Positions 35,775 through 44,635 of a stretch of 64,000 nucleotides of DNA are shown piece after piece. Made by a program: the position numbers and the translations under genes. The stretch spans positions 496,001 to 560,000 of the forward strand of contig CAVZZG010000003.1 of NCBI GenBank assembly GCA_963779685.1, in the 5' to 3' direction. Origin of the DNA: CAVZZG01 sp963779685 (GTDB lineage: Bacteria; Actinomycetota; Thermoleophilia; Gaiellales; F1-60-MAGs149). The notes below the pieces were generated by a model. It was given only the letters and a program-made list of their open reading frames with translations. It did not search any database and had not been told where the DNA came from. Every line of letters begins with the position of its first letter. Within the stretch, counting starts at the first letter, position 1.

Positions 35775-36703
35775 AGCCGAAGCTGTGGATCCGGCGTCGC
35801 TTCGAGGGCGACGACTTCGACCGGGTGCTCGACGCGTTCGACGCCACGGTGCTGGAAGGGCCGCTGGCACCGCGGATCCAGGCCGGCGAGGCTCGCGACG
35901 TGGTCGCGCTCTGGACGTTCGGGGAGCGGGTCGACGACGAGCTGCTCGCCGCGCTGCCGGCGTTGCGGGCGATCGCGAACCACGGCGTGGGAACGGACAC
36001 CATCGACCGGGCCGCCCTGGCCCGGGCGGGCGTCGAGCTGATCGTCCCGCACGGCGCCAACGCCGATGCGGTCGCCGACCACGCCATGGCGCTCCTGCTG
36101 GCCGTCCGGCATCGTGTCGTCGCCGGTGACGCCTTCATCCGCGCGGGCCTCTGGGGCAGCCGGCATGCGACCGAGCCGGCGGGCGAAGACCTCACCGGGG
36201 CGACCCTGGGCATCGTCGGCCTGGGAGCGATCGGCACCGAGACCGCACGGCGCGCCACGGCCTTCCGGATGCGCGTGATCTACCACAGCCGGACGCGACG
36301 GCAAGACCTCGAGCAGTCGCTCGGCCTGGGCTGGCGAGGCCTCGGAGAGCTCCTGGCCGAGGCCGACAACATCTCGATCCACTGCCCGCTCACGCCGGAG
36401 ACGCGGGGGATGCTGGGGCCGGAGGAGCTGGCGGCCGTCAAACCGGGAGCCGTGCTCGTCAACACCGCGCGGGGTGCCATCGTGGACGAGGAGTCGATGA
36501 TCGCCGAGCTCGAGAGTGGCCGGCTGGCCGGCGCCGCACTCGACGTCTTCCCGGCCGAGCCCCATGTCGATCCGCGGCTCGTCGCGATGCCCCAGGTCGT
36601 CCTGACGCCGCACATCGCGGACCTGCAGGAGGGAGCGATGGCGGCCCTGACGAGAGGCTGCGTGGACGGTCTCCTGCGCGTCGCCGGCCGCGCCTCCCCC
36701 TGA
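35771..36703 (+). CDS. D-isomer specific 2-hydroxyacid dehydrogenase
   Basis: NAD(P)-dependent reduction of a 2-oxoacid. The nucleotide motif is GIVGLGAIG. The catalytic Arg is in NTARGAIVDE, Glu in LDVFPAEPHVD and His in LTPHIADLQ. The substrate-binding loop is ANHGVGTDTIDRAALARAGVELIVPHGANADAVADH. 310 residues. ATG 35771 is coupled to deoC, so the two may act on a shared sugar-acid route, perhaps as a glyoxylate or hydroxypyruvate reductase, but this is an inference. Confidence 0.85.
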   Translation: MKPKLWIRRRFEGDDFDRVLDAFDATVLEGPLAPRIQAGEARDVVALWTFGERVDDELLAALPALRAIANHGVGTDTIDRAALARAGVELIVPHGANADAVADHAMALLLAVRHRVVAGDAFIRAGLWGSRHATEPAGEDLTGATLGIVGLGAIGTETARRATAFRMRVIYHSRTRRQDLEQSLGLGWRGLGELLAEADNISIHCPLTPETRGMLGPEELAAVKPGAVLVNTARGAIVDEESMIAELESGRLAGAALDVFPAEPHVDPRLVAMPQVVLTPHIADLQEGAMAALTRGCVDGLLRVAGRASP

Positions 36704-36725
36704 CGGCCTGGTACGTTCTGCCGCT

Positions 36726-37169
36726 GTGGACCGCTCGCTCGCCCTGTTCGTGGCCGCCATCGCGGGCGTGGTGATCTCCGCCCAGTCGCCGCCGAACGTG
36801 GCGCTCGGCAACGTGATCGGCCCGCTGCGCTCGTCGTTCGTGCAGTTCGTCGTCGGTGCTGCGGTGATGGCCGTCGTCGTCGTCCTGTTCGCCGGCGGGT
36901 TCTCCGGCATCACGGCCGATCGGACGCCGTGGCACTACGTCGGCGGCGTCACCGCGGCGATCTTCGTGACGGCCGCGATCCTGACCCTGAAGCCGCTCGG
37001 CCTCACGCTCCAGTTCGCGGGCATCATCACCGGCCAGGTCGTGGGTGCGATGACGATCGATCACTTCGGCCTGCTGGGCGTGCAGCGGCGGCCCATCACG
37101 GCTCTGCACCTGGTCGGGCTCGGGCTGATGGCTGCCGGGCTCGTGGTGGTGAGCCGTGCCTCCCGGTAG
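36726..37169 (+). CDS. Small membrane protein of the DMT-related YdcZ (DUF606) type
   Basis: 147 residues from GTG 36726 with four to five membrane helices and no large soluble domain. AIAGVVISAQSPPNVALGNVIGPLRSSFVQFVVGAAVMAVVVVLFAGG and QFAGIITGQVVGAMTIDHFGLLG follow the half-sized transporter pattern of the family, which works as homo- or hetero-dimers. Transported substrate unknown. The start is 22 bases after the dehydrogenase stop; the end overlaps the following SDR by 14 bases. Confidence 0.7.
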   Translation: MDRSLALFVAAIAGVVISAQSPPNVALGNVIGPLRSSFVQFVVGAAVMAVVVVLFAGGFSGITADRTPWHYVGGVTAAIFVTAAILTLKPLGLTLQFAGIITGQVVGAMTIDHFGLLGVQRRPITALHLVGLGLMAAGLVVVSRASR

Positions 37170-37851
37170 CGATCCGGCAGCGCTCGTCACCGGTGCCTCG
37201 AGCGGTATCGGCCGAGCGGTCGCCGCGCACCTGCTGGCGAGCGGCTGGAGGGTCACGGCGGTCGCCCGCGACCCCGCGCGCGGCGACCTTCAGGGGGCGA
37301 ACCTCCATGCCGCCGACCTCCGGCACGAGGACGCCTGCGTTGCCGCGGTGGCCGCGCACCGGGAGGCCTACGGCGACCTCGACCTGCTGGTGAACGCCGC
37401 CGGCGTGGGCATCGCCGGACAGGTCGAGGGATACGCGACGAAGCACTTCGACCTCCAGCTCGCGCTCAACCTGCGTGCCATGTTCCTGATCACCCGGGAG
37501 GCGCTGCCGATGCTGCTGGCCCGCCGGGGCCGGATCGTGAACCTGTCGTCGATCCTCGGCCTGGAGGGCTCGGCGTCCATGTCCGCCTACGCCGCGACCA
37601 AGCACGGCGTGATCGGCTTCAGCCGCTCGCTCGCGGCCGAGGTCGAGCCAGCGGGCGTCCGGGTCACCGCCCTCTGCCCCGGGTACGTCGACACGCCGAT
37701 GACCGACTGGATCAAGGACCGGCTGGCCGCCGAAGCGATGATCCAGACCGACGACATCGTGCGCGCCGTGCAGTTCCTGCTCGACCTGTCCCCGGGCTGC
37801 ATCGTCCACGAACTGGTCATCGACGGTCCCCGCCCGCCGGGGCTCGGCTGA
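37156..37851 (+). CDS. Short-chain dehydrogenase/reductase
   Basis: 231-residue SDR. Cofactor motif TGASSGIG, NAAG, catalytic Ser in NLSSILGL and YAATKH (Y-x3-K). Residues after strand 2 (ARDPAR) suggest NADP(H). The tail SPGCIVHELVIDGPRP is typical of reductases acting on small carbonyls. It overlaps the YdcZ-like gene, so they form one operon from deoC onward. Substrate unknown. Confidence 0.85.
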   Translation: MPPGSDPAALVTGASSGIGRAVAAHLLASGWRVTAVARDPARGDLQGANLHAADLRHEDACVAAVAAHREAYGDLDLLVNAAGVGIAGQVEGYATKHFDLQLALNLRAMFLITREALPMLLARRGRIVNLSSILGLEGSASMSAYAATKHGVIGFSRSLAAEVEPAGVRVTALCPGYVDTPMTDWIKDRLAAEAMIQTDDIVRAVQFLLDLSPGCIVHELVIDGPRPPGLG

Positions 37852-37884
37852 CGGCGCCGCCGCGCGGGGCCGGCGGGCCTTTAG

Positions 37885-37905
37885 TTCGGCGCTGAAAACG
37901 CCGAA
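37885..37905. promoter_or_regulatory. Inverted repeat in the leader of the HEAT-repeat gene
   Basis: TTCGGCG-CTGAAAA-CGCCGAA, perfect 7-bp arms with an A-rich 7-base loop, ending 12 bases before ATG 37918. The region is unusually AT-rich for this genome. It could be an operator or an RNA hairpin near the ribosome-binding site; no known riboswitch was recognised. Confidence 0.4.
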
Positions 37906-37917
37906 ATTCATCGGAAC

Positions 37918-38958
37918 ATGCAAGGCGTCGTCTTGGAACTCGTGGTTCCGGCCCTGCTCGCCAGCGCGCTGGTCTTCATGCTGCTCGCCTCGACGTTGCT
38001 GATCGAGAAGGCGCTGCGCTCGCGTCGCGAGCGCGCGACCCGCCGGCGGCGGGCCAGCTACGCCGGGCTGAGCAGCAATCCGGCGCCGGCGGACCTGGCC
38101 CGTGCCGCCGTGGATATCACCCACCGCGGCGACGCCATCACCGACTTCATCGGCGCGCTGGCGGCCGAGGATCCAGGCGAGCGGTTCCGCGGCGCCGCGC
38201 GCACCGCCAGGGTGCCCGAGCGTCTGCGCCGGAAGCTCACGGCGTCCGACCCCTCGTTGCGCGGGCGCGCGGCGCTCGCAATCGGGGTCCTGAGGCTCCC
38301 CGAGGAGGCCGGCAGGCTGGAGGCTGCGCTCTCCGACCGGGATTACGACGTCCGGCACGCTGCGGTGCGGGCGCTCGGCATGCTGGGCACCGACGAGGCC
38401 GCCCGGGCGCTGGTGCGCGGCATGGCGAGCGGTGCCGTGCCGGCCGAGCGCATTCTCGAGCACCTCGGCCCCTGGGCGGCAGATGCGCTGGTCGAGGCGT
38501 ACGGACGAGATGACCTGCGGCCGATCCGGGCTGCGCTGGCCGAAGGTCTGGGCCTGGTGGCTCCGGACGCCGCTGCCGACGTCCTCGCATCGCTGCTCGC
38601 GACGGGCGATCACGAGGAGCGCGTGCGCGCGTGCCGGGCCCTCGGGCGGACGCGGGATCCCCGGCATGCGAGCCTCCTCGCGACCGGGCTCGCCGACAGT
38701 GCCTGGCGGGTACGCGCACAGGCCGCCGCCGCGCTTGCGCAGGTCGGCTCGTCCGACCCGGCGGTCGTGGCACGGCTCGAGGCGGGTCTGACGGATGACG
38801 CCTGGTGGGTGAGGACGAACTGCGGCGAGGCGTTGCGCGCCGCCGGTGCTCCCGGCATCGCGGCGCTCGAGCGCGCGCTGACATCGCCCGACCCGTACGC
38901 TCGCGACCGCGCCCGTGAGGCCCTCGAGCTGGAGCGCACGCGGGTGGTGGCGGCATGA
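37918..38958 (+). CDS. Membrane-anchored HEAT-repeat protein
   Basis: 346 residues with an N-terminal membrane helix (VVPALLASALVFMLLASTLLIEKAL) and about eight alpha-helical HEAT/PBS-lyase-type repeats after residue 110 (DYDVRHAAVRALGMLGTDEAARALV; DSAWRVRAQAAAALAQVGSSDPAVVARLE; DDAWWVRTNCGEALRAAGAPGIAALERAL). Such repeats are protein-binding scaffolds. It overlaps the following glycosyltransferase by the ATGA junction, which suggests it assists or regulates that membrane enzyme. Function otherwise unknown. Confidence 0.75.
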   Translation: MQGVVLELVVPALLASALVFMLLASTLLIEKALRSRRERATRRRRASYAGLSSNPAPADLARAAVDITHRGDAITDFIGALAAEDPGERFRGAARTARVPERLRRKLTASDPSLRGRAALAIGVLRLPEEAGRLEAALSDRDYDVRHAAVRALGMLGTDEAARALVRGMASGAVPAERILEHLGPWAADALVEAYGRDDLRPIRAALAEGLGLVAPDAAADVLASLLATGDHEERVRACRALGRTRDPRHASLLATGLADSAWRVRAQAAAALAQVGSSDPAVVARLEAGLTDDAWWVRTNCGEALRAAGAPGIAALERALTSPDPYARDRAREALELERTRVVAA

Positions 38959-40421
38959 CGGATCTCCTGGCCTCCCTGTCCGAGGCGTTCAACAACTTCA
39001 TGATCCTGTACTTCGCACTGCTCAACGCGATGTACTCGGCCCTGCTCTACCTGGGCTGGCGCGGCATCCGCGACTACGTCCACCGTCGCGGCATGCTGGA
39101 CTACGACACGATGTCGACGTCACCGCTGACGACGGCCGTCTCGATCGTCGCGCCGGCATACAACGAGGGCCCCGTGATCGTCGACTCGGTGCGGGCGCTG
39201 CTCGCGGTGCGCTATCCGACGTTCGAGGTGCTGGTCGTCAACGACGGCTCGACCGACGACACGCTCGCGACGTTGATCGACGCGTTCTCGCTGGTGCCGG
39301 TCGAGTACGTGCCCAGGGCGGGTCTGGGAACGCAGCCCGTGCGCCAGGTGTACGTGTCGCCCGTCCACGACGGCCTGGTGGTGGTCGACAAGGCGCACGG
39401 CGGCAAGGCGGACTCCATCAACGCCGGGCTCTGCTACGCCCGCTATCCGCTGTTCTGCTGCGTCGACGCCGACACGATGATCGAGGCCGACGCGCTGGTG
39501 CGGCTGGTGCGGCCCTTCCAGGTCGATCCGACCACCGTGGCCTGCGGCGGCGTCGTGCGGATCGTGAACGGCTCGGTGGTGCGGGACGGGATCGTGAGCG
39601 AGGTGCGGACGCCGCGCAACATGCTCGTGAACATCCAGATCGTCGAGTACCTGCGCGCCTTCATGACGGGTCGCGTGGGGTGGAGCCGGCTCGGTGCGCT
39701 GCTGATCATCTCGGGCGCGTTCGGGATGTTCCGGCGCGAGGACGTGATCGAGGCCGGCGGGTACGACACGACGACCGTGGGGGAGGACGCCGAGCTCGTC
39801 GTGCGGCTCCACCGGCGCTGCCGCGAACAGCGCCGCCCCTACCGCGTGGTGTTCATCGCCGATCCCGTGTGCTGGACGCAGGCGCCATCGTCGGCCCGCC
39901 TCCTCGCTCGCCAGCGCAACCGCTGGCACCGGGGCCTGATCGAGGCGCTGATCAAGCACAGCGCCATGGCCTTCGACCGGCGCTACGGCGTCGTCGGCAT
40001 GTTCGCGATGCCGTACTTCGTCTTCTTCGAGGCGCTCGGGCCGGTCGTCGAGTTCTTCGGGTACGTGAACTTCGCGGTCGGCCTCGCCTTCGGGTGGCTG
40101 ACACCGGCCCTGGCCTTCTCGTTCTTCGTGCTGTCCATCCTCTACGGCCTGGTCCTCTCGTTCGGCGCGCTGCTGATCGAGGAGCACGCGTTCCGCCGCT
40201 ACCGGGCATGGCGCTGCACGGCGCGACTGATGGCGGCCGCGTGGCTCGAGAACTTCGGCTACCGGCAGGTTGCGACGGCCATGCGGACGTGGGCCTTCGT
40301 GAGCCTCGCGCGCCGTCGCCGCGGATGGGGCGACATGCCGCGAGCGGAGTTCGGCGCCGCCGAGCCGGCCGAGCCGGCGCGGACGAGCTGCGCGAAGCAG
40401 CCTGACCCCCGACCGGCGTGA
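38955..40421 (+). CDS. Membrane glycosyltransferase family 2 (PgaC/BcsA-like processive type)
   Basis: 488 residues with two or more membrane helices at each end. The GT2 domain shows VSIVAPAYNEGPVIVDSVRALL, VVNDGSTDDT, the DxD motif DADT, GGYDTTTVGED (acceptor Asp) and QRNRW (Q-x2-RW), the processive-synthase signature seen in PgaC, NodC and BcsA. It likely polymerises a sugar at the membrane and exports the polymer. No PilZ, deacetylase or outer-membrane partners accompany it; the neighbour is the HEAT-repeat protein. The sugar is unknown; an N-acetylhexosamine is the best guess. Confidence 0.82.
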   Translation: MTDLLASLSEAFNNFMILYFALLNAMYSALLYLGWRGIRDYVHRRGMLDYDTMSTSPLTTAVSIVAPAYNEGPVIVDSVRALLAVRYPTFEVLVVNDGSTDDTLATLIDAFSLVPVEYVPRAGLGTQPVRQVYVSPVHDGLVVVDKAHGGKADSINAGLCYARYPLFCCVDADTMIEADALVRLVRPFQVDPTTVACGGVVRIVNGSVVRDGIVSEVRTPRNMLVNIQIVEYLRAFMTGRVGWSRLGALLIISGAFGMFRREDVIEAGGYDTTTVGEDAELVVRLHRRCREQRRPYRVVFIADPVCWTQAPSSARLLARQRNRWHRGLIEALIKHSAMAFDRRYGVVGMFAMPYFVFFEALGPVVEFFGYVNFAVGLAFGWLTPALAFSFFVLSILYGLVLSFGALLIEEHAFRRYRAWRCTARLMAAAWLENFGYRQVATAMRTWAFVSLARRRRGWGDMPRAEFGAAEPAEPARTSCAKQPDPRPA

Positions 40422-40473
40422 CGCTCGCCGTGGTACGGTCCCGCCGGTTCGACGTCCCGGAGGAACTTGCATC

Positions 40474-42264
40474 GTGAACGCCATCGTCCCCAACGGTCCG
40501 CGGGCAGCGGGCGTCCACTGGGATCTCTCGCGCATCGTCACCGATGCGGCCGCGGCGCGCGCGCTGCTGGCCGACGCCCTGGGCGCCTGCGAGGCGTTCG
40601 CCGACCAGCTTCGCGGCCGGGTCGGCGAGCTCGGTGCGGACGAGCTGGCGACGGCCCTCGCGGAGCTCGCGCGGATCGACAACGCGCTCTCTCGCGCGGG
40701 CTCGTACGCCGGCCTGCGGCGGTCGGTCGACGTCAACGACGACGAGGCCCGCGACCTCGAGGCGGCCGTCGACCAGGGCTTCGTCCAGGCCTCCAACGCG
40801 CTCCGCTTCTTCGAGCTCGAGTGGATCGCCCTGCCGGACGATGTCGCGTTGCCGCTCGCGGACGCCTCCGAGGTCGCGCTCGACCGGCATCACCTTCTCT
40901 CCATGCGCCGCTTCCGGCCGCACCGGCTGACCGAGCCCGAGGAGCGCATGCTCGCGGAGCGTCAGCCGTCGGCGGTGACGGCGTGGCAGAACCTGTTCGA
41001 GCAGACCGTGGCGAACGTGCAGGCGCCGTTCGACGGTGGAGACGGCGAGCGAGAGCACACCGTGGACGAGCTGCTGGCCTACGTGCACGGCAACGACCGC
41101 GCCATCCGGATCGGCGCCCTGGACACGCTGTACGGCGCGCTCGAGCCGCTCTCGCCGGTGCTGGCCCACTGCTACGACTCGCTCGTCGCCGACCGTCTGG
41201 TCGACGACCGGCTCCGCACCTACGACGGACCGATGGCGCAGCGCGACCTCGCCAACGAGCTCGAGCCCGAGGCGGTGCGGGCGATGATGGATGCGATCGA
41301 GGGCCGCTACGGCACCGCCCACACCTGGTACCGTCGTAAGGCCGAGCTGCTGGGCCTCGAGCGCCTGCACCTGGCAGATCAGTACGCGCCGCTCGGCGAG
41401 GGCCGCACGTTCTCCTACGACGAGGCGCGCAGCATCGTCCGGGCGGCGTTCGCCCGGTTCGACCCGGGCATCGAGCGCATCGGCGAGGACTTCTTCGTCG
41501 ATCAGCGGGTCGACGCCGAGCCGCGCCAGGGCAAGCGAGGCGGGGCGTTCTGCGCCTCCGTGGCCCAGGACGCGCAGCCGTTCATCCTGCTCAACTACAC
41601 CGACCGCCTGCGCGACGTGATGACGATGGCGCACGAGCTCGGTCACGGCATGCACTTCACGCTCTCCGCCCAGCGGCAGACGGCGCTCAGCTTCCACCCC
41701 GGCATCGCCCTGGCCGAGGTCCCGTCGACGTTCGCCGAGCTGGTCGTCTTCGACCATCTCATGGCGACGGAGGATGACCCGGCGACGCGGGCCGCGCTGG
41801 TGCGCGGCGAGCTCGAGTCGGGCTTCGCCACGGTGTTCCGCCAGACGATGATGGCGCGCTACGAGCTGGACGCGTACACGATGCGCGCCGAAGGCCGGAC
41901 GCTGACGCCCGACCGCCTCTCGGAGCTCTGGATCGGGCGCAACCGGCGCCAGTACGGCGACGCCGTCGACCTACCGGACGGCTACCGGCTGGGATGGAGC
42001 TACATCCCGCACTTCATCAGCACGCGGTTCTACACCTACGCCTACGCGTTCGCCCACCTCGTCAGCCTCTCTCTGTACGCGCTCTGGCGCGAGGAGGGCC
42101 CGTCCTTCGTGCCCCGCTACATCGAGTTCCTGGCACGGGGTGGTGCCGCCTCGCCGGCCGAGCAGCTCGCACCGCTGGGCATCGATCTGGCGCGCCCCGA
42201 GGTGTGGGAGACGGGGCTGGCGGAGATGGACAGACTGCTCGAGATGGCGCTCGCGGCGAGCTGA
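40474..42264 (+). CDS. Oligoendopeptidase F-like M3 metallopeptidase
   Basis: 596-residue cytosolic zinc peptidase. The active site is HELGH at residues 387-391 (AHELGHGMHF) with the downstream Glu in LAEVPSTFAEL. The N-terminal helical lid and the C-terminal TYAYAFAHLVSLSLYALWREEG match the PepF branch. GTG 40474 is preceded by GGAGGA at an ideal distance. It trims peptides for turnover or signalling; nothing nearby points to a dedicated substrate. Confidence 0.9.
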   Translation: MNAIVPNGPRAAGVHWDLSRIVTDAAAARALLADALGACEAFADQLRGRVGELGADELATALAELARIDNALSRAGSYAGLRRSVDVNDDEARDLEAAVDQGFVQASNALRFFELEWIALPDDVALPLADASEVALDRHHLLSMRRFRPHRLTEPEERMLAERQPSAVTAWQNLFEQTVANVQAPFDGGDGEREHTVDELLAYVHGNDRAIRIGALDTLYGALEPLSPVLAHCYDSLVADRLVDDRLRTYDGPMAQRDLANELEPEAVRAMMDAIEGRYGTAHTWYRRKAELLGLERLHLADQYAPLGEGRTFSYDEARSIVRAAFARFDPGIERIGEDFFVDQRVDAEPRQGKRGGAFCASVAQDAQPFILLNYTDRLRDVMTMAHELGHGMHFTLSAQRQTALSFHPGIALAEVPSTFAELVVFDHLMATEDDPATRAALVRGELESGFATVFRQTMMARYELDAYTMRAEGRTLTPDRLSELWIGRNRRQYGDAVDLPDGYRLGWSYIPHFISTRFYTYAYAFAHLVSLSLYALWREEGPSFVPRYIEFLARGGAASPAEQLAPLGIDLARPEVWETGLAEMDRLLEMALAAS

Positions 42265-42377
42265 ACCGGCGTTGGCCAATGGGCCATTTGCTAAGATCCG
42301 ACAGTCATTCGTCGCAAGACGCGCCTGAATAGCTGCGAGTCTCGCTCTGCGAGGTAGTCGAAAGCATCGGCGCGCCT

Positions 42378-43592
42378 GTGACACGAAACGGACGCGTCTC
42401 CAGTCCAATGCTTCCCTCCGATACCCCGGTGCGCCGGCTTGGCGTGTTCGCCTTCCTGGCCTCGTTCTGCGAGGCCCTGTCGTTCTACGCCGCCGCGCTC
42501 TACGCCTACCAGCTGACCGGTTCGATCGTGGCCGTCTCGGGCCTGATGACCGCCGTGGCGTTCGCCGAGGTAGCCGGGTCGCTGCTCGGCGGCACCCTGG
42601 CCGATCGCTTCGACCGCAAGGTCGTCGCCGCCAGCGGGGCGCTGTCGGCTGCCGTGCTGCTCGCGGTCATCGCGTTCGGTGCCAGCGTCGCGGCGCTCGT
42701 CACGATCATGGTCTGCGCCACCGTCGCGGCCTCGCCGATTCGCCCGGTGATCGGCGCCGCGCTGCCGAACCTCGTGGTGCGCGGCGACCTCACCTTCGCC
42801 AACGGCTACGTCCAGGCTCTCCGCAGCGCCGCCGTGACGCTCGCGCCGATCGTGGCGGGGCTCGGCGTCGGCGTGTTCGGCGCACGTGGCATCTTCGCGG
42901 CCGCGGCGATCTCCCAGTTCGCGGCCGTGCTCGTGCTGCTGCTCGTCCGGGGCGAGTTCCGCTCCCGCGGGCCCGCAACCGCGGCCACGGTGTCGGATTC
43001 CCCGCTCGAGGGGCTGCGCGCGATCCGCCGCGACCCGGTGCTGGTCGTGCTCGTGCTGGCCGGCACGCTGGCGTGGTTCACGGCCGCCAACACCCAGATC
43101 GCCGACCTGCCGTTCGCCGTGTCCGAGCTCGGCATCGGCGAGTCGGGCTATGGCGTGCTGGTCGCGGTGTGGGGAGTGGGTGCGATCCTCGGGTCGTTGC
43201 TCGCACCGGTCGCCATGCGACGCCTCGGGGGGCCGTCGGCGTTCGCGCTGTCGATGCTGCTCGAGGGGATCGCACTGGGCGTGGTGTCGGTCGCCCCCTC
43301 GGTGTCGCTGGTGGCCGTCACGTTCATCGCCGGTGGCGTGTTCTCCGGCATCGGCGCCACCGCCGACCAGGTGATCGTGCAGGAGCGCGCGCCCGACAGC
43401 GCACGCGGCCGGGTGCGGGCGGCCAGTGACGCGATCATGTCGGCCGCATACGCGCTCTCGCTCGCCGCCGGCGGCATCGTGGTGGACGTCCTCGGCCCGC
43501 GCGGCACGTACCTGCTCGGGGGCGTCGGCGTGCTCGTCGCCGGCGTGATCGCGCTCGCGGCGCTGCGCCGGGTGCCGGTTCACGCGGCATGA
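42378..43592 (+). CDS. Major facilitator superfamily transporter (MFS_3-type)
   Basis: About 400 residues with roughly 12 hydrophobic helices. LGVFAFLASFCEALSFYAAALYAYQLTGS opens helix 1 and GGTLADRFDRKVVAA is the helix 2-3 loop (motif A). It is of the enterobactin-exporter-like MFS_3 type, so it may export a metabolite or drug. The start is GTG 42378 or ATG 42408. A promoter-like TAAGAT stands upstream at about 42290, near a GCCAATGGGC palindrome. It ends seven bases before the AlkA-like gene. Confidence 0.8.
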   Translation: MTRNGRVSSPMLPSDTPVRRLGVFAFLASFCEALSFYAAALYAYQLTGSIVAVSGLMTAVAFAEVAGSLLGGTLADRFDRKVVAASGALSAAVLLAVIAFGASVAALVTIMVCATVAASPIRPVIGAALPNLVVRGDLTFANGYVQALRSAAVTLAPIVAGLGVGVFGARGIFAAAAISQFAAVLVLLLVRGEFRSRGPATAATVSDSPLEGLRAIRRDPVLVVLVLAGTLAWFTAANTQIADLPFAVSELGIGESGYGVLVAVWGVGAILGSLLAPVAMRRLGGPSAFALSMLLEGIALGVVSVAPSVSLVAVTFIAGGVFSGIGATADQVIVQERAPDSARGRVRAASDAIMSAAYALSLAAGGIVVDVLGPRGTYLLGGVGVLVAGVIALAALRRVPVHAA

Positions 43593-43599
43593 TCCAGGG

Positions 43600-44424
43600 G
43601 TGATCTCCGAGGCCGTGATCCGGCCGCGCTCGCCGTTCGACCTCGCCGGCTCGGCTCGCGGCCTCGTCGACGGCCTGCGGGCCTTCCGCGACGGCGTGCT
43701 CTGGGTCGCGCTGCCCTCGGGCGAGGCGATGGTCAGGCAGCGCGGCGACGGCGCTCTGCTGGTGCGGGTCGAGGCGACCGAGCCCGAGCCGGCCCACGCG
43801 GAGGTCGCGTTCGTGCTGGGCGCGGATGTCGACCACGGGCCGTTCCTCCGCCAGGCCCGGCTCGACCCGTTGCTGCGGGACGTCGTGCCACGGAGGGCCG
43901 GGATCAGACCGCTGCGCACCGCCACGGTCGCGCACGCCGCCGTCAAGGCGTTCTGCGGACAGCTGATCCAGGCTCGCGAGGCCGCCGCCATCGAGCGGCG
44001 GATCGTGCGCCGCGTCGGCCCCCGTCCACCCGACCGGTCAGCCGTGGCGGGGTTCGCCCCGGCCCAGCTCTCGGCGTTCGGTCTCGCCCCGCGGCGGGCC
44101 GAGGCCCTCGTACGCACCGCGCGCGCCATCGACCTCGAGGGTCTGCACGCGCACCCCACCGACCGCGTCGTCGCCCGCCTCGTGCGCGAGCGCGATCTCG
44201 GCCCGTGGTCGGCCGGCGTCATCACGCTCTACGGGCTGGGGCGCCCCGAGCATGGCCTCGTCGGCGACCTCGGCCTCATCCGGCTCGCGCGCGCCCTGCA
44301 CGGCGGCGACCCGCAGGCCGACGATACGGCCGCCCTGCTCGCCCCCTACGACGAGTGGGCCGGCCTCGCGAGCCTCCACCTGCTGGCGCATCCGTTGGCC
44401 CACGCGCGCCTTCCGCGACCATAG
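43600..44424 (+). CDS. AlkA-like DNA-3-methyladenine glycosylase
   Basis: 274-residue HhH-GPD superfamily base-excision repair enzyme. VKAFCGQLIQAREAAAIERRIVRRVG, then the helix-hairpin-helix equivalent LVRERDLGPWSAGVITLYGLG, and the catalytic Asp in GLVGDLGLIRLARAL, where DxGL matches AlkA-like enzymes. An N-terminal strand-rich domain (FDLAGSARGLVDGLRAFRDGVLWVALP) is AlkA-type. Removal of alkylated bases is inferred. GTG 43600 is directly after the MFS stop; about 210 bases with no recognised feature follow to ispH. Confidence 0.75.
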   Translation: MISEAVIRPRSPFDLAGSARGLVDGLRAFRDGVLWVALPSGEAMVRQRGDGALLVRVEATEPEPAHAEVAFVLGADVDHGPFLRQARLDPLLRDVVPRRAGIRPLRTATVAHAAVKAFCGQLIQAREAAAIERRIVRRVGPRPPDRSAVAGFAPAQLSAFGLAPRRAEALVRTARAIDLEGLHAHPTDRVVARLVRERDLGPWSAGVITLYGLGRPEHGLVGDLGLIRLARALHGGDPQADDTAALLAPYDEWAGLASLHLLAHPLAHARLPRP

Positions 44425-44635
44425 AACGCGGTCGTCCGGGCGTTGGCGGCGGTGGTAGTCGACAATCGTCGGCCGCTGAGGGCGCGCCGGTTCGCGAAGT
44501 GCAGCGGGGGATGGCGCCGCCATGGGAAATGCATGCGAACCGCAGGCGAGCGTGCGTTTCCTGTGGTGGCCCGTCCTCCTGGCGAACGCCCGACGGCAGA
44601 CGGGACACTGACGCTTCGTCGACCGCGCTCCGCGG

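Noticed and set aside
44425..44635. Possible small gene or RNA in the 211-base gap before ispH
   Set aside because: Short frames only, no RNA fold or motif recognised; treated as empty.
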